From positions 124,001-188,000 of the forward strand of contig JAEZHM010000040.1 of assembly GCA_023416585.1 (NCBI GenBank): DNA of 64,000 nt, given 5' to 3'. Origin of the DNA: Bacillota bacterium. GTDB lineage: Bacteria; Bacillota; Clostridia; Christensenellales; Aristaeellaceae. Below the pieces are notes generated by a model. It saw only the letters and a list, made by a program, of their open reading frames with translations. It was not told the DNA's origin and did not search any database. Shown piece by piece: positions 1 to 9,347 of this stretch; position 1 is the first letter of the stretch; the number at the start of each line of letters is the position of its first letter. Position numbers and translations under genes: made by a program.

Positions 1-54
1 ATGTCGGAAGCGGGCATCGCCCTGTGGGGGAGCCGCAATACAGCGGCGCAGTAG
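1..54 (+). CDS. C-terminal tail of an upstream gene (partial, uncertain)
   Basis: The first frame is open from base 1 to a TAG at 52-54, followed at once by a second TAG. The 17 residues visible contain no recognisable motif. The ATG at base 1 need not be a start, so this is most simply the last codons of a gene lying mainly to the left of the window. It would sit about 80 bases upstream of the first binding-protein gene and may belong to the same carbohydrate operon. It could also be chance. Confidence 0.3.
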   Translation: MSEAGIALWGSRNTAAQ

Positions 55-132
55 TAGTTTTTTGTATCCTTGCCTTGCCGCTTTGCGATATTCGCTGACG
101 GCAGGGCGAAAAGGCCGGCAGGGGGAATGTAC

Positions 133-3006
133 ATGCAAAGACGTTTATTGGCACTGATGACCGCCCTGATATGCTGTATGCTGGCGCTTCCGGCTGACAC
201 CCTTGGCGAATCCGTGATCTATGACTGGATGATTTTTGAGAACCTGACGGAGCCTGCATACACAAAGGTATTAAGCGGGTACACCTTTCCTGTCTATCAG
301 GGGGAGCCTGTTGTAAACCCTGCGGATGTTGCCCTGAACGTCGGGGATTCCGGGGAGGCCGCTTTATCCGCCCCTTATGACGGGCTGTATGAGATATGGT
401 TTACCTATCAAAACACTTCGCAATCCGTTTTGCCCACAGAAATTACGCTTACATTGGATGGCGCGATTCCTTTCTTTGAGCTGCGCAGGTTGAAGTTTGA
501 AAGCAAATGGGTGGATGACGGTAAAGTTTTGCTGGACCGATACGGCAACCAGGTGGCGGCTACTCCCTATGCTAAGAATGTGTTTCTTGGCAAAGGCCTT
601 GCAGATTCCGCCGGCCGAACGGCTACCCCCTTTCTTTTTGCCTTGAGCAAAGGCGAGCACACCCTTTCCCTTTTGTGCAATGACGGGGCGATGAAGGTAA
701 CTTCCATCACGCTCAAAGCCCCTGTTCAGATACCCGCTTATGAGCATCATGATGCGCCCGGCGAAAACATGATTTTGATAGAAGCGGAGCGTCTCGCCTG
801 GCGCAGCGCCAGCGACCTTCGCGGCGCCAGCGAGTATAACCCCCAGTTGTCTCCTTATAACGTAGATAAAAAGGTCATCAATTATCTGGACGGCGCTTCT
901 TTCAACATGGCGGGGGACAAGGTCGCCTATGCGTTCACAGTGGAGCAGCCGGGGTATTACCAACTGGGTTTCTATTACCGGCAGAATACCAAGTCTGATT
1001 TCCCGGTGTATGTGGATGCAGCCATTGACGGTGTGGCTCCGTCCCAGGCTGCGGGGAAGATTCCGTTTGCCTACGGAACCGGGTTCCAGTTCATGACAGC
1101 CATGATAGGCGGCAAGCCCATGACGGTGTATCTTGACAAGGGCACGCATACGCTGTCCCTTCTAATCAATTGTGAAATACTGACGCCTGTATATGAGGGA
1201 ATCAATCAGCTGCTTCGCGAGATCAACGGCCTGGCGCTGGAAGTGGTCCGCCTGACAGGCGGCATTACCACCGACAAGTACAGGGATTACAATTTGACCA
1301 CGTATATTCCCGATCTGCAAAAGATTTTGTATAACTGGGCGGACCGCTGCGATGGTATGGTGGATAACATGCGCCCGTATGCTTCGGGCGGCAATATGGC
1401 CCACTTTGCCAGCCTGACTGTGGCGGCAAACCAGCTTCGCGCGCTGGCCAAGGAGCCGGAGGACCTTCCACGCAGGCGCAGCGAACTAAACACCGGGCCC
1501 AATTCGGTGGCCAGAATCCTGGCCCAGCAGCTGCAGTCCATGACAGACAACGATCTTTCCATTGACCAAATCTATCTGTTCCAGCAGGACGCGGTTTTGC
1601 CCGAAAAGGCGGGCGGCGGCGTGCAGGCGCTGGAGGGAATCAAGCGCTTTGCCTCCTCCTTTGCAAAGCAGGATTACCAGGCGGGAAAGGCGGACAATGG
1701 ACGCCTTCAGGTATGGATGGCCCGCCCGCGCCAGTATGTGGAGATACTGCAAAACATGATCGATACCAGGTTCACGCCCAAGACGGGTATCGAGGTGGAT
1801 TTGTCCATTATGCCCGACGCGCAAAAGCTGGTATTGGCAAACGCTTCGGGCACATCGCCGGATGTGGCCATCAGCGTGCAGTATGTTATTCCTTCTTCCT
1901 TGGATATAAGAGGCGCGCTGTATGACCTGACCCAGTTCGATGATTTTGCCAGCGTGGCATCCAGGTTCCCATCCGGCCTGTTCATTCCCTACATTCTGGG
2001 AAATGGCGTCTATGCCATCCCCGAAACCATCAACTTCTGGGTTATGTTCTACCGCACCGATATTTTTCAGGCGCTGAACATACCCGTGCCCGATACCTTG
2101 GATGAGGTCAAGGCCATCCTGCCGGAACTGCAGCGCAGGAATATGAACTTCTATTTCCCCACGGCGGGCATGGTCGGCATGAAGGTTTTCCCCGGCACGC
2201 TGCCGCTGATCCTTCAAAGCGGCGGTTCCATTTATGGCGATACCCTGGGCAATACCACCCTGGATACGGAAGCGTCTCTGAAAGGGTTCAGGGAACTGAC
2301 GGACCTGTTTACCATTTACAATATGCCGCCGGATGTGCCTGCCCCCGGTTTCTACCAGCAGTTCAGGGATGGCACGCTGCCTATCGGCATTGCCGACATG
2401 GCCACATATAATCTTTTAACCAACGCCGCCCCTGAGATTTCCTCCCTATGGGACATTGCCCTTTTCCCAGGCCTTACAAATGAGGATGGGATTGTGGAAC
2501 GCTGGACCACCGGCGGCGCGGAGACCGACATCATGTTCAAGAATACCGGCATGGCCAAGGAAGGCTGGGAATTTTTGAAGTGGTGGTCCAGTGAGCAAAC
2601 CCAGGCGGAATTCGGGAACACGCTGCAAAGCACCTATGGCTCCGAATATATCTGGCCTACCGCCAATACCAAGGCTTTTGCCCAGCTTCCCATCCAGTCC
2701 AGCCATAAAAAGGTGATCACGGAGCAATCCAAATGGATGACCGAGGCGCCCTGGGTGCTGGGGACCTATATGCTGGAGCGGGAGCTGTCCAACGCGTATA
2801 TTACCGTGGTGGTGGATGGCACCGAACCCCGCCGGGCCATGGATACGGCGGTAAAGCGCATCAACCGCGAAACCTACCGCAAGCTGGAGGAGTTTGGCTA
2901 TTACAAGGACGGCGTCATGCTCAAGGATTTTAAAACGCCGAACGTCCAGGTGATTCTCGATATTCTTGCGGCAGCGGGTTTAAAACAGGGAGGGAACGGC
3001 GAGTGA
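133..3006 (+). CDS. Large extracellular solute-binding protein with N-terminal beta-sandwich modules (sugar ABC transporter)
   Basis: Exported binding component of a carbohydrate ABC transporter, 957 residues, about twice the usual family length. After a signal peptide (about residues 1-26) come two carbohydrate-binding-module-like beta regions (roughly 30-200 and 210-370), each with a 'GxYxxxFxYxxN' type strand. A helical linker follows, then a family 1 solute-binding domain from about residue 500 to 920. The ATG at 133 is preferred because GCAGGGGG ends 7 bases upstream; a TTG at 70 and an ATG at 127 are also in frame. There is no lipobox Cys, so the protein looks released by signal peptidase I rather than lipid-anchored. 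It overlaps the next permease gene by 4 bases. The ligand is inferred to be an oligosaccharide or polysaccharide fragment. Confidence 0.85.
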   Translation: MQRRLLALMTALICCMLALPADTLGESVIYDWMIFENLTEPAYTKVLSGYTFPVYQGEPVVNPADVALNVGDSGEAALSAPYDGLYEIWFTYQNTSQSVLPTEITLTLDGAIPFFELRRLKFESKWVDDGKVLLDRYGNQVAATPYAKNVFLGKGLADSAGRTATPFLFALSKGEHTLSLLCNDGAMKVTSITLKAPVQIPAYEHHDAPGENMILIEAERLAWRSASDLRGASEYNPQLSPYNVDKKVINYLDGASFNMAGDKVAYAFTVEQPGYYQLGFYYRQNTKSDFPVYVDAAIDGVAPSQAAGKIPFAYGTGFQFMTAMIGGKPMTVYLDKGTHTLSLLINCEILTPVYEGINQLLREINGLALEVVRLTGGITTDKYRDYNLTTYIPDLQKILYNWADRCDGMVDNMRPYASGGNMAHFASLTVAANQLRALAKEPEDLPRRRSELNTGPNSVARILAQQLQSMTDNDLSIDQIYLFQQDAVLPEKAGGGVQALEGIKRFASSFAKQDYQAGKADNGRLQVWMARPRQYVEILQNMIDTRFTPKTGIEVDLSIMPDAQKLVLANASGTSPDVAISVQYVIPSSLDIRGALYDLTQFDDFASVASRFPSGLFIPYILGNGVYAIPETINFWVMFYRTDIFQALNIPVPDTLDEVKAILPELQRRNMNFYFPTAGMVGMKVFPGTLPLILQSGGSIYGDTLGNTTLDTEASLKGFRELTDLFTIYNMPPDVPAPGFYQQFRDGTLPIGIADMATYNLLTNAAPEISSLWDIALFPGLTNEDGIVERWTTGGAETDIMFKNTGMAKEGWEFLKWWSSEQTQAEFGNTLQSTYGSEYIWPTANTKAFAQLPIQSSHKKVITEQSKWMTEAPWVLGTYMLERELSNAYITVVVDGTEPRRAMDTAVKRINRETYRKLEEFGYYKDGVMLKDFKTPNVQVILDILAAAGLKQGGNGE

Positions 3007-3887
3007 TTACAAAAAAGCGCACCGCGTACCTCTTTCTGGCGCCCTATTTGCTCCTTTTTGCCATATTCATTGTGATCCCCACGGTGACGGCCATCGGGCT
3101 TTCCTTTACCAACTTCAACGCGATCCAAATGCCCGGTTTTGTGGGGCTGACCAATTATGTAAGCCTGCTCACTCAGGATACGGTTTTTTTGCAGTATGTG
3201 CTGCCCAACACGGTGATCTTTGCCATGATCGTAGGTCCCCTGGGGTACATGCTGGCTTTCTTTCTGGCTTGGTCGCTGAGCCAATTGACAAAGGCGCCAA
3301 GGACCATTCTGGCCCTGATTATCTATTCGCCCTCCATGACCATGGGCGTGGCCATGACGGTGGTATGGCGGATCGTTTTCCTTGGCAACCAGGCCGGTAT
3401 CGCCAACTATGTGCTGACCCAGCTTAATGTAATTACCGATCCCATCATCTGGATGCTCAACACCACTTACCTTTTGCCCATCGTGATCCTCATCGCCCTG
3501 TGGGCCAGCATGGGCGTGGGCTTTCTTGCCATGCTGGCCGGCGTATTGAATGTGGACCCGCAGCTGTATGAGGCCGGGGCCATCGACGGCGTCCGCAACC
3601 GTTTGCAGGAGGTATTCTACATCACCATTCCGGCCATGAAGCCGCAGATGCTGTTCGGCGCGGTGATGAGCGTGGTCGGCGCTTTCCAGGCCGGTACCAT
3701 CGGTACCATGCTGACGGGGGCCAACCCCACGCCTATGTATTCCGCTCAGCTGATGGTCAACCACATTGAGGATTACGGCTTCATCCGCTATGAAATGGGC
3801 TATGCCGCCGCGGTTTCCGTTGCATTGCTGGGCATCATATATGCCTTTTCCTTCTTTGCAAAGCGGCTGTTTGCCGAAAAGGATTAA
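3003..3887 (+). CDS. Sugar ABC transporter permease (MalF/UgpA/LplB type)
   Basis: Inner-membrane subunit of a carbohydrate importer, 294 residues. It begins at a GTG that overlaps the upstream stop (GTGA), which implies translational coupling to the binding protein. The N-terminus has the usual short basic tail followed by 'AYLFLAPYLLLFA' as the first of about six membrane segments. The EAA loop that docks the ATPase reads 'YEAGAIDGV' followed by 'ITIPAMKP' near residues 192-217. No ATPase gene is adjacent, as in many Bacillota where a shared MsmX-type ATPase serves several importers. Confidence 0.9.
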   Translation: MITKKRTAYLFLAPYLLLFAIFIVIPTVTAIGLSFTNFNAIQMPGFVGLTNYVSLLTQDTVFLQYVLPNTVIFAMIVGPLGYMLAFFLAWSLSQLTKAPRTILALIIYSPSMTMGVAMTVVWRIVFLGNQAGIANYVLTQLNVITDPIIWMLNTTYLLPIVILIALWASMGVGFLAMLAGVLNVDPQLYEAGAIDGVRNRLQEVFYITIPAMKPQMLFGAVMSVVGAFQAGTIGTMLTGANPTPMYSAQLMVNHIEDYGFIRYEMGYAAAVSVALLGIIYAFSFFAKRLFAEKD

Positions 3888-3903
3888 GAGAGGAGGGAAG
3901 CCT

Positions 3904-4803
3904 ATGGCGATCACAGGGTCAAGAACCAACCCGAAAAGGTTTAAAAAAAGTCAAATACCCATTTATCTGTACATGATTCCCATTGCGGCCTTTATGGGCG
4001 CGCCTATCCTGTATATTATTTTCCATGCCTTCAAGCCCATGGATGAGCTGTTTGCCTTCCCGCCCCAATTTTTCGTAACCAATCCTACGCTGAACAACTT
4101 CCGCAGCCTGTTTGCAGCCACCGCCGGGGCATCCATCCCCATCACCCGGTACATTTTCAACTCGGTGTTTGTAACGACGGTGGTGGTGTTCTGCTCGGTG
4201 TTTTTCAGTACCATGGCGGGGTTTGCCCTCTCCAAGCTCAAGTTTAAGCTCAGGGGAACCATTTTTGAAATCAACAACGCCGCGCTGATGTTTGTGCCTG
4301 TGGCGGTGACGATACCAAGGTACCTTACCATCAGCTTCGGCGGGATTCTCGATACGTATTTTGCCCATATCTTTCCGCTGCTGGCCATGCCGGTAAGCCT
4401 TTTCCTCATCAAGCAGTTTATTGACCAGGTGCCCGATTCCCTGCTGGAAGCTGCGCAACTGGAAGGGGCCAACGCATTTTCGGTATACCGAAGGATCATT
4501 CTTCCCATGATCAAACCCGCGGTGGCTACAGGCGCGATCCTGGCCTTCCAGCAGTCGTGGAACAACATTGAAACCTCCAGTTTGTTCACCTCCACCGAAG
4601 GCATACGCACCCTGGCGTTTTACATGAACACCTTGACCCGGGCCAACCTTGCCGCCGGGCAGGGTAGCGCGGCGGTGGATACCATGGCGGGCCAGGGCAT
4701 GGCGGCGGCGGCTTCGCTGATCATGTTCATACCCAACCTGATCCTCTTTGTCATACTGCAAAGCAGCGTCATGAACACCATGGCCCACAGCGGCCTGAAA
4801 TGA
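3904..4803 (+). CDS. Sugar ABC transporter permease (MalG/AraQ type)
   Basis: Second permease of the pair, 299 residues, starting at ATG 3904 after GAGAGGAGGG, 16 bases beyond the upstream stop. It has about six membrane segments and an EAA loop 'LEAAQLEGANAF' leading to 'ILPMIKPAV' around residues 180-205. The stretch of about 30 residues before its last membrane segment is rich in Gly, Ala and Met. It forms the heterodimer with the permease at 3003-3887. An in-frame start exists further upstream at 3766 but would overlap the preceding gene by more than 100 bases and lacks a comparable ribosome site. Confidence 0.88.
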   Translation: MAITGSRTNPKRFKKSQIPIYLYMIPIAAFMGAPILYIIFHAFKPMDELFAFPPQFFVTNPTLNNFRSLFAATAGASIPITRYIFNSVFVTTVVVFCSVFFSTMAGFALSKLKFKLRGTIFEINNAALMFVPVAVTIPRYLTISFGGILDTYFAHIFPLLAMPVSLFLIKQFIDQVPDSLLEAAQLEGANAFSVYRRIILPMIKPAVATGAILAFQQSWNNIETSSLFTSTEGIRTLAFYMNTLTRANLAAGQGSAAVDTMAGQGMAAAASLIMFIPNLILFVILQSSVMNTMAHSGLK

Positions 4804-4897
4804 GGCTAATCGCTGGCTCCCGCCCTAAGCTGGATCCATTTGTTTTTGAACAGATACCCATGTTGCTCACCCTAAGGGATGAAAATGGTAGTCTTTT

Positions 4898-4998
4898 ACC
4901 TCCTACCGCCGCCTGCGGGCGGCACCTCCCTCCAGAGGGAGGCTCTTAGAAAGGCTCCCTCTTGAGGGGGCTGCCGACGAAGGAGGCTGGGGGAGGTC
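4898..4998. repeat. Palindromic intergenic repeat, family A, copy 1
   Basis: A GC-rich element with nested inverted repeats (CCGCCTGCGGGCGG; CTCCCTCCAGAGGGAG; GGCTCCCTCTTGAGGG) lies between the second permease and the next gene. Related copies occur at 12832-12930 and, longer, at 30137-30366, and all share a nearby 'CC(C)TTAGGGATGA'-like flank. No coding sequence is visible in the 265-base gap. RNA from it would fold into a strong stem, so it may attenuate or delimit the transcript between the two halves of this cluster. Confidence 0.75.
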
Positions 4999-5068
4999 TA
5001 GCACTTCATCAACAAAGCACTATTTTCAGGGCAGTATTAGGCCGGGCGGCAAAAGTGTTCACCAATCC

Positions 5069-7135
5069 ATGCAATTAACCAGGAAGCGGGTGTTCTATGT
5101 GAAGAAAGCTGCGGCAGCATGCATATGGATGGTGGTTTTGCTCGCTTATATAACTGCGGGCTATGCTGCCACCCCTTATAAAACCTACACGAAAAGCTGG
5201 ATATACGGCCTTTCGGAAACGCAGACAGCATATGAGCCCGTGGGCACCCTGATAAAGTTCGGCGACGAATCTTTGAAAAATGCCAGCGACATGCGCCTTG
5301 GCCCTGATGGAAACCTGTACATTGCCGATACAGGCAACGCCCGCATCCTGGTGGTCACCAGGGAGGGCGAACTGGTGAAGGAGATCAAGGATAAAAAGAA
5401 TATGAAAGACCCCCAGGGGGTTTTTGTAACGCAAAACGGCGATATGTACGTTGCCGATGAAAACGGCCGCAAGGTATCCGTATTTGACAAGGACGGCAAG
5501 TTTCTGCGCAGCTACGAAAAGCCTAACCATCCCCTTTTTGGTTCTTCCTCGCCCTATAAGCCCAACAAGGTGGTAGTGGATAAAAGGGGCAACCTGTATG
5601 TCAGCTCCACCGGCAACACCAACGGCATCGTGCAGATTTCACCCGTAGGCGGAGGGGAGTTTTTGGGATACTTTGGGGCAAATACCACCAATCCCTCCCT
5701 GATGGCCAAAATTAGAAAGGCCATCTTTACCGACGAACAGCTAAGCCGCACGGCGGACATCGTACCCACCAGCGTGGTGAACCTTTCCATCGATCAAAAG
5801 GGCATGATCTTCACTGTGAGCCAGACGAGTGACATGCATACCCTGCGCAAACTGAACGTGGCAGGCAAAAACATACTGGATCCCGACTGGTACGACAACT
5901 ATCCGGCGGCGGTGACCACCAACAGCTTCGGCAATATCTTCATGGCCAGCAAGAACGGCTATGTGTATGAATATACCGCCGAGGGCGCCATGATCTTCGT
6001 CTTTGGCTCCAAGGACGACGGCCAGCAGCGCACCGGCCTTTCCACCAACGTTTCCGGCATTGCGGTGGATGACGACAACCGCATCTATCTGCTGGACAAC
6101 GTTCAAAACACGATTCAGATTTTTGCGCCTACGGAATTTTGTGATATGGTTCACAAGGCGTTCGTGTTGTTTCAAAACGGCAAGTACGAGGAAAGCAAGG
6201 AGCCCTGGCAGCAGGTGCTGCGCATGAACAGCCTGTTTTCTTACGCAAACGCCGGGCTTGGCGAGGCGCTGTACAGGGAAGGCGACTATGAAAACGCGCT
6301 GGAAGCCTATAAAAACGGCGGATCCTTCGAAGGGTATTCCGACGCGTTCTGGGAACTGCGCAGCGACTGGCTTCATAAATACCTTGGCACAGGCATCATT
6401 GGCATTGCGGCGCTGGCCCTTGTCATAGCCGTGCTCCGCCGGGTAAACAAAAGAACCCATTTCCTTAAACCCGCAGGCAGGCTATTGCATGCGGCCGGCA
6501 GCGTGAAAGTCATCCGCCAGACGGGGTTCAGCTTCTATATGCTGAAAAACCCCTACGATGCCGCCTATGGCATCAAGCGGGAGGGGAAAGCCAGCGTATG
6601 GTCCGCCATGATCGTCATGCTGCTGTACTTTCTTTTGTATGTGGTGGAGAAGTATTACTCCGGCTTCCTGTATAAATCGGTGCCGGACGGTTATTTTGAA
6701 CTGCTGCTGGACTTTGTGAATGTCTACGGCATCTACCTGCTGCTGGTTATTTGCTGCTATCTTGTATGCACCATCACCGAAGGGGAAGCCTCCTTCAGAG
6801 ATATGTTTATCGGCGCCGCGTACTCCCTGGCTCCGCTGCTGATATTAAAGCCCGCGGTGATCGTATTGACCAATGTGCTGACCTACAATGAATCCTTCTT
6901 TATCAGCATCACAAATGTGGTGGCATACGGCTGGACGGGCATCCTCATGTATTTGTCCATCATGTACCTGAACGACTACACCGGCAAAAAGACGGTGAAG
7001 GTGATCATTCTTACCTTGTTCACGGCGCTGATCTGCGTGGCGCTGCTCTTTGTTACGTATGTGCTCATTACCCAGTTCGTTGACTTTGGCAAAGCGATTT
7101 ATGGAGAGGTGGTGTACCGCTTTGTACGCAGGTAA
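5069..7135 (+). CDS. NHL-repeat / TPR / YIP1-family membrane protein
   Basis: Membrane protein of 688 residues with an extracellular sensor-like half. A signal peptide or anchor ends near residue 33. NHL beta-propeller repeats follow (about 60-350), with units such as 'DPDGNLYIADTGNARI'-type strands. Next come a TPR-like pair of helices around 365-420, a membrane helix at about 440-460, and a C-terminal YIP1-like bundle of about five membrane segments (500-680). ATG 5069 gives the longest frame. A GTG at 5099 (reading MKKAAAACIW) is a fair alternative, and neither has a strong ribosome site. The next gene overlaps its end. Placement between two permease pairs suggests a role in sensing or assembling the sugar importer, but no biochemical function can be claimed. 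Confidence 0.75.
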   Translation: MQLTRKRVFYVKKAAAACIWMVVLLAYITAGYAATPYKTYTKSWIYGLSETQTAYEPVGTLIKFGDESLKNASDMRLGPDGNLYIADTGNARILVVTREGELVKEIKDKKNMKDPQGVFVTQNGDMYVADENGRKVSVFDKDGKFLRSYEKPNHPLFGSSSPYKPNKVVVDKRGNLYVSSTGNTNGIVQISPVGGGEFLGYFGANTTNPSLMAKIRKAIFTDEQLSRTADIVPTSVVNLSIDQKGMIFTVSQTSDMHTLRKLNVAGKNILDPDWYDNYPAAVTTNSFGNIFMASKNGYVYEYTAEGAMIFVFGSKDDGQQRTGLSTNVSGIAVDDDNRIYLLDNVQNTIQIFAPTEFCDMVHKAFVLFQNGKYEESKEPWQQVLRMNSLFSYANAGLGEALYREGDYENALEAYKNGGSFEGYSDAFWELRSDWLHKYLGTGIIGIAALALVIAVLRRVNKRTHFLKPAGRLLHAAGSVKVIRQTGFSFYMLKNPYDAAYGIKREGKASVWSAMIVMLLYFLLYVVEKYYSGFLYKSVPDGYFELLLDFVNVYGIYLLLVICCYLVCTITEGEASFRDMFIGAAYSLAPLLILKPAVIVLTNVLTYNESFFISITNVVAYGWTGILMYLSIMYLNDYTGKKTVKVIILTLFTALICVALLFVTYVLITQFVDFGKAIYGEVVYRFVRR

Positions 7136-9347
7136 AGCTGTGGTCCGCCTTATGATGCTTGTCATCCTGCTTCTTTTGCTGTGTTTTTCCGCCATGGCCG
7201 AGACGGCAGCCTTGCCGGGGGGCATTTCCCCTATTCCTGAGGGATATGAACTGGCAGCCGAAAACAGCAGCTGGAAGCTGTATCTTTGCAGGAGCAATCT
7301 GGGCCTTGTGATGGAAGACGCCAAAACGGGAAACAGAATGTTTTCCACTGTGATAAACGCGGATAAGATGAAGGACAACGACCTGTGGAAAGGGTTTTAC
7401 CAGTCGGGCATTGTTCTGGAATACATTGAAGGCAACATTGCCAAATACCCCTGGGCGAACCTTGTTACCACGCCCCATGATTTAGCGGTCACGCTTTTGC
7501 CCGACGGCTTTACGGCGGATGTGCATTACACCGAGCTTGGCATTTCCTATCAGGTGACCGTCACCCTCACAGATAACGGCCTGAACGTGTCCATCCCCCA
7601 AAGCGGAATTCATGAGGAGAAGCCGGAGCAGTACACGGTCGGCAGCTTCTATGTATATCCCTTCATGGGATATTCGTACCTGGGGGAAGACGGGGGATAC
7701 ATGATCATCCCCGACGGGCAGGGCGCCCTGATCGATTTGAAAGATAACGAAGGCCGCTTTACCATGCCCTTTACCGGTACGGTCTACGGCAGAAACATCG
7801 GCCTGCAGGACACGGCTTCCGGACAATTGCAGTATTCCCTGTACGGCTTCCCTACCAGCAACGATACGGAACGCGTGATGATGCCCATCTTCGGCATGGT
7901 GCACAACAACAAGAAAATGGGCTTTCTGGGGGTCATAGAGGAAGGGGACGCCTCCGCCAGCATACAGGCGTACCCCAACGGCGTCCAGCGCATGAAGTTC
8001 GACTGGGTTTGCTTTAAGTATACCTACCGGGTGGTCTATCCCCAGCAGACGGGGCCCAACAGCGGCACCATCAACATGCGCACGGAGCACGCCAAAACGT
8101 TTGATATTCTGCAGCGCTTTTTGTTCACTTCCGGCGAGGAGGCAAACTATACGGGCTTGGCCAAAGCCTACCGCGCCTATCTTCGGGAGAAGGGCGCATT
8201 TGAGCATGCCGACGGGCTGCGGGAATTTGATGTGCAGGTGGATTTTTTAGGCGGCGAGCGCAAGAACGCCGTTCTTGGCAAGCAGCCTGTATCCATGACC
8301 ACGGCGGATCAGGCGGAAAAGATACTGTCTGCCTTGCAGGATGACGGCGTTGCAAACATTCTGTCTGTTTACAAGGGGTGGCAGGACAAGGGCATCATGG
8401 GCGGTCTGCCCACAAGCGGTTACCGGCCGGCGGGCAACCTTGGCGGACCTCCGGGGTTTGAAAAGCTGTATAAGTTCTCCAAGGAGCGGGGAATCCGCCT
8501 GTACCTGCTTGCCGATCTTCTGGCTCTGAACCCGGCGGAAAATCCCGCCCTGACCTATGACGCGCTGAAAAAGGTGAACAGCAGCACATTTTCCATGTAC
8601 CAGTACGCCATGGTCTATAACGAGCTGCAGTTTCTGACCCCCTCAAAATCATTGGAATTCGGGCAGAAGCTTTTAAAGGAAGCCGGGGAAAGCGGCGTAC
8701 CGGGGCTCTGCCTTACCGGCACGACAGAATTGATGACCGATTACTACTATAACCAGAAGTATTACGACAGCAGCGTGTGCGCTGATTTCTACAGCCGTCT
8801 GGCTTTTGCTTCGGCGCAGGCGATGCCCACCGTGCTACTAAACGCCAACGCCTATCTTTGGCATAACGCCAACGCGCTGGTGGGGCTGCCCATCGGCGGC
8901 TCTGATTACCTGTACGTGTCCAGGGAGATTCCCTTCCTGTCCATCGCATTGTCCGGCAGCATACCCTATTACGCCGAATATACGAATTTCCAGGCCAACA
9001 CCAAGCGGTTTTTCTTAAAGCTGATCGAGCAGGGGGCAAGGCCTTCTTTCTACATTACGTGGGAAGATCCCATCGAATTGCAGGAGACCAATTCCTACGA
9101 TATTTATTCTTCGCAGTTTGAAAAGTATCAGATCATGATCACCGGCTGGTACAAGGAACTGAAAGCGCTGCACGACCTGATCGGGAGCAGCGCCATTGAT
9201 ACCCACATTCGTGAAAACGATATGGTGAGGGTGACGTACGAAAACGGGCTGGCCATCTATATCAACTTTGGGGAAAAGCCCGCCGCGATGGATGGCATCA
9301 CTCTGGAAAAGCTCAGCTACAAGGTGGTGACCGGTCATGGCAAATAA
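7122..9347 (+). CDS. DUF5696-type exported protein of a sugar transport cluster
   Basis: Secreted or membrane-tethered protein of about 741 residues resembling DUF5696 proteins that accompany sugar ABC genes in Bacillota. The chosen start is TTG 7122, because GGAGAGGTGG ends about 9 bases upstream and the product begins with a clean signal peptide; ATG 7152 is the alternative. It overlaps the upstream gene by 14 bases and the next permease gene by 11, so translation is probably coupled through the cluster. The middle part (about residues 370-650) is rich in Gly, Tyr and Trp turns, as in polysaccharide-active folds, but no catalytic pair can be assigned with confidence. Confidence 0.75.
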   Translation: MYAGKAVVRLMMLVILLLLLCFSAMAETAALPGGISPIPEGYELAAENSSWKLYLCRSNLGLVMEDAKTGNRMFSTVINADKMKDNDLWKGFYQSGIVLEYIEGNIAKYPWANLVTTPHDLAVTLLPDGFTADVHYTELGISYQVTVTLTDNGLNVSIPQSGIHEEKPEQYTVGSFYVYPFMGYSYLGEDGGYMIIPDGQGALIDLKDNEGRFTMPFTGTVYGRNIGLQDTASGQLQYSLYGFPTSNDTERVMMPIFGMVHNNKKMGFLGVIEEGDASASIQAYPNGVQRMKFDWVCFKYTYRVVYPQQTGPNSGTINMRTEHAKTFDILQRFLFTSGEEANYTGLAKAYRAYLREKGAFEHADGLREFDVQVDFLGGERKNAVLGKQPVSMTTADQAEKILSALQDDGVANILSVYKGWQDKGIMGGLPTSGYRPAGNLGGPPGFEKLYKFSKERGIRLYLLADLLALNPAENPALTYDALKKVNSSTFSMYQYAMVYNELQFLTPSKSLEFGQKLLKEAGESGVPGLCLTGTTELMTDYYYNQKYYDSSVCADFYSRLAFASAQAMPTVLLNANAYLWHNANALVGLPIGGSDYLYVSREIPFLSIALSGSIPYYAEYTNFQANTKRFFLKLIEQGARPSFYITWEDPIELQETNSYDIYSSQFEKYQIMITGWYKELKALHDLIGSSAIDTHIRENDMVRVTYENGLAIYINFGEKPAAMDGITLEKLSYKVVTGHGK

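Noticed and set aside
2901..3929. A 342-codon minus-strand frame across a permease gene
   Set aside because: Rich in His, Gln and Asp without any domain pattern, and opposite a convincing permease.
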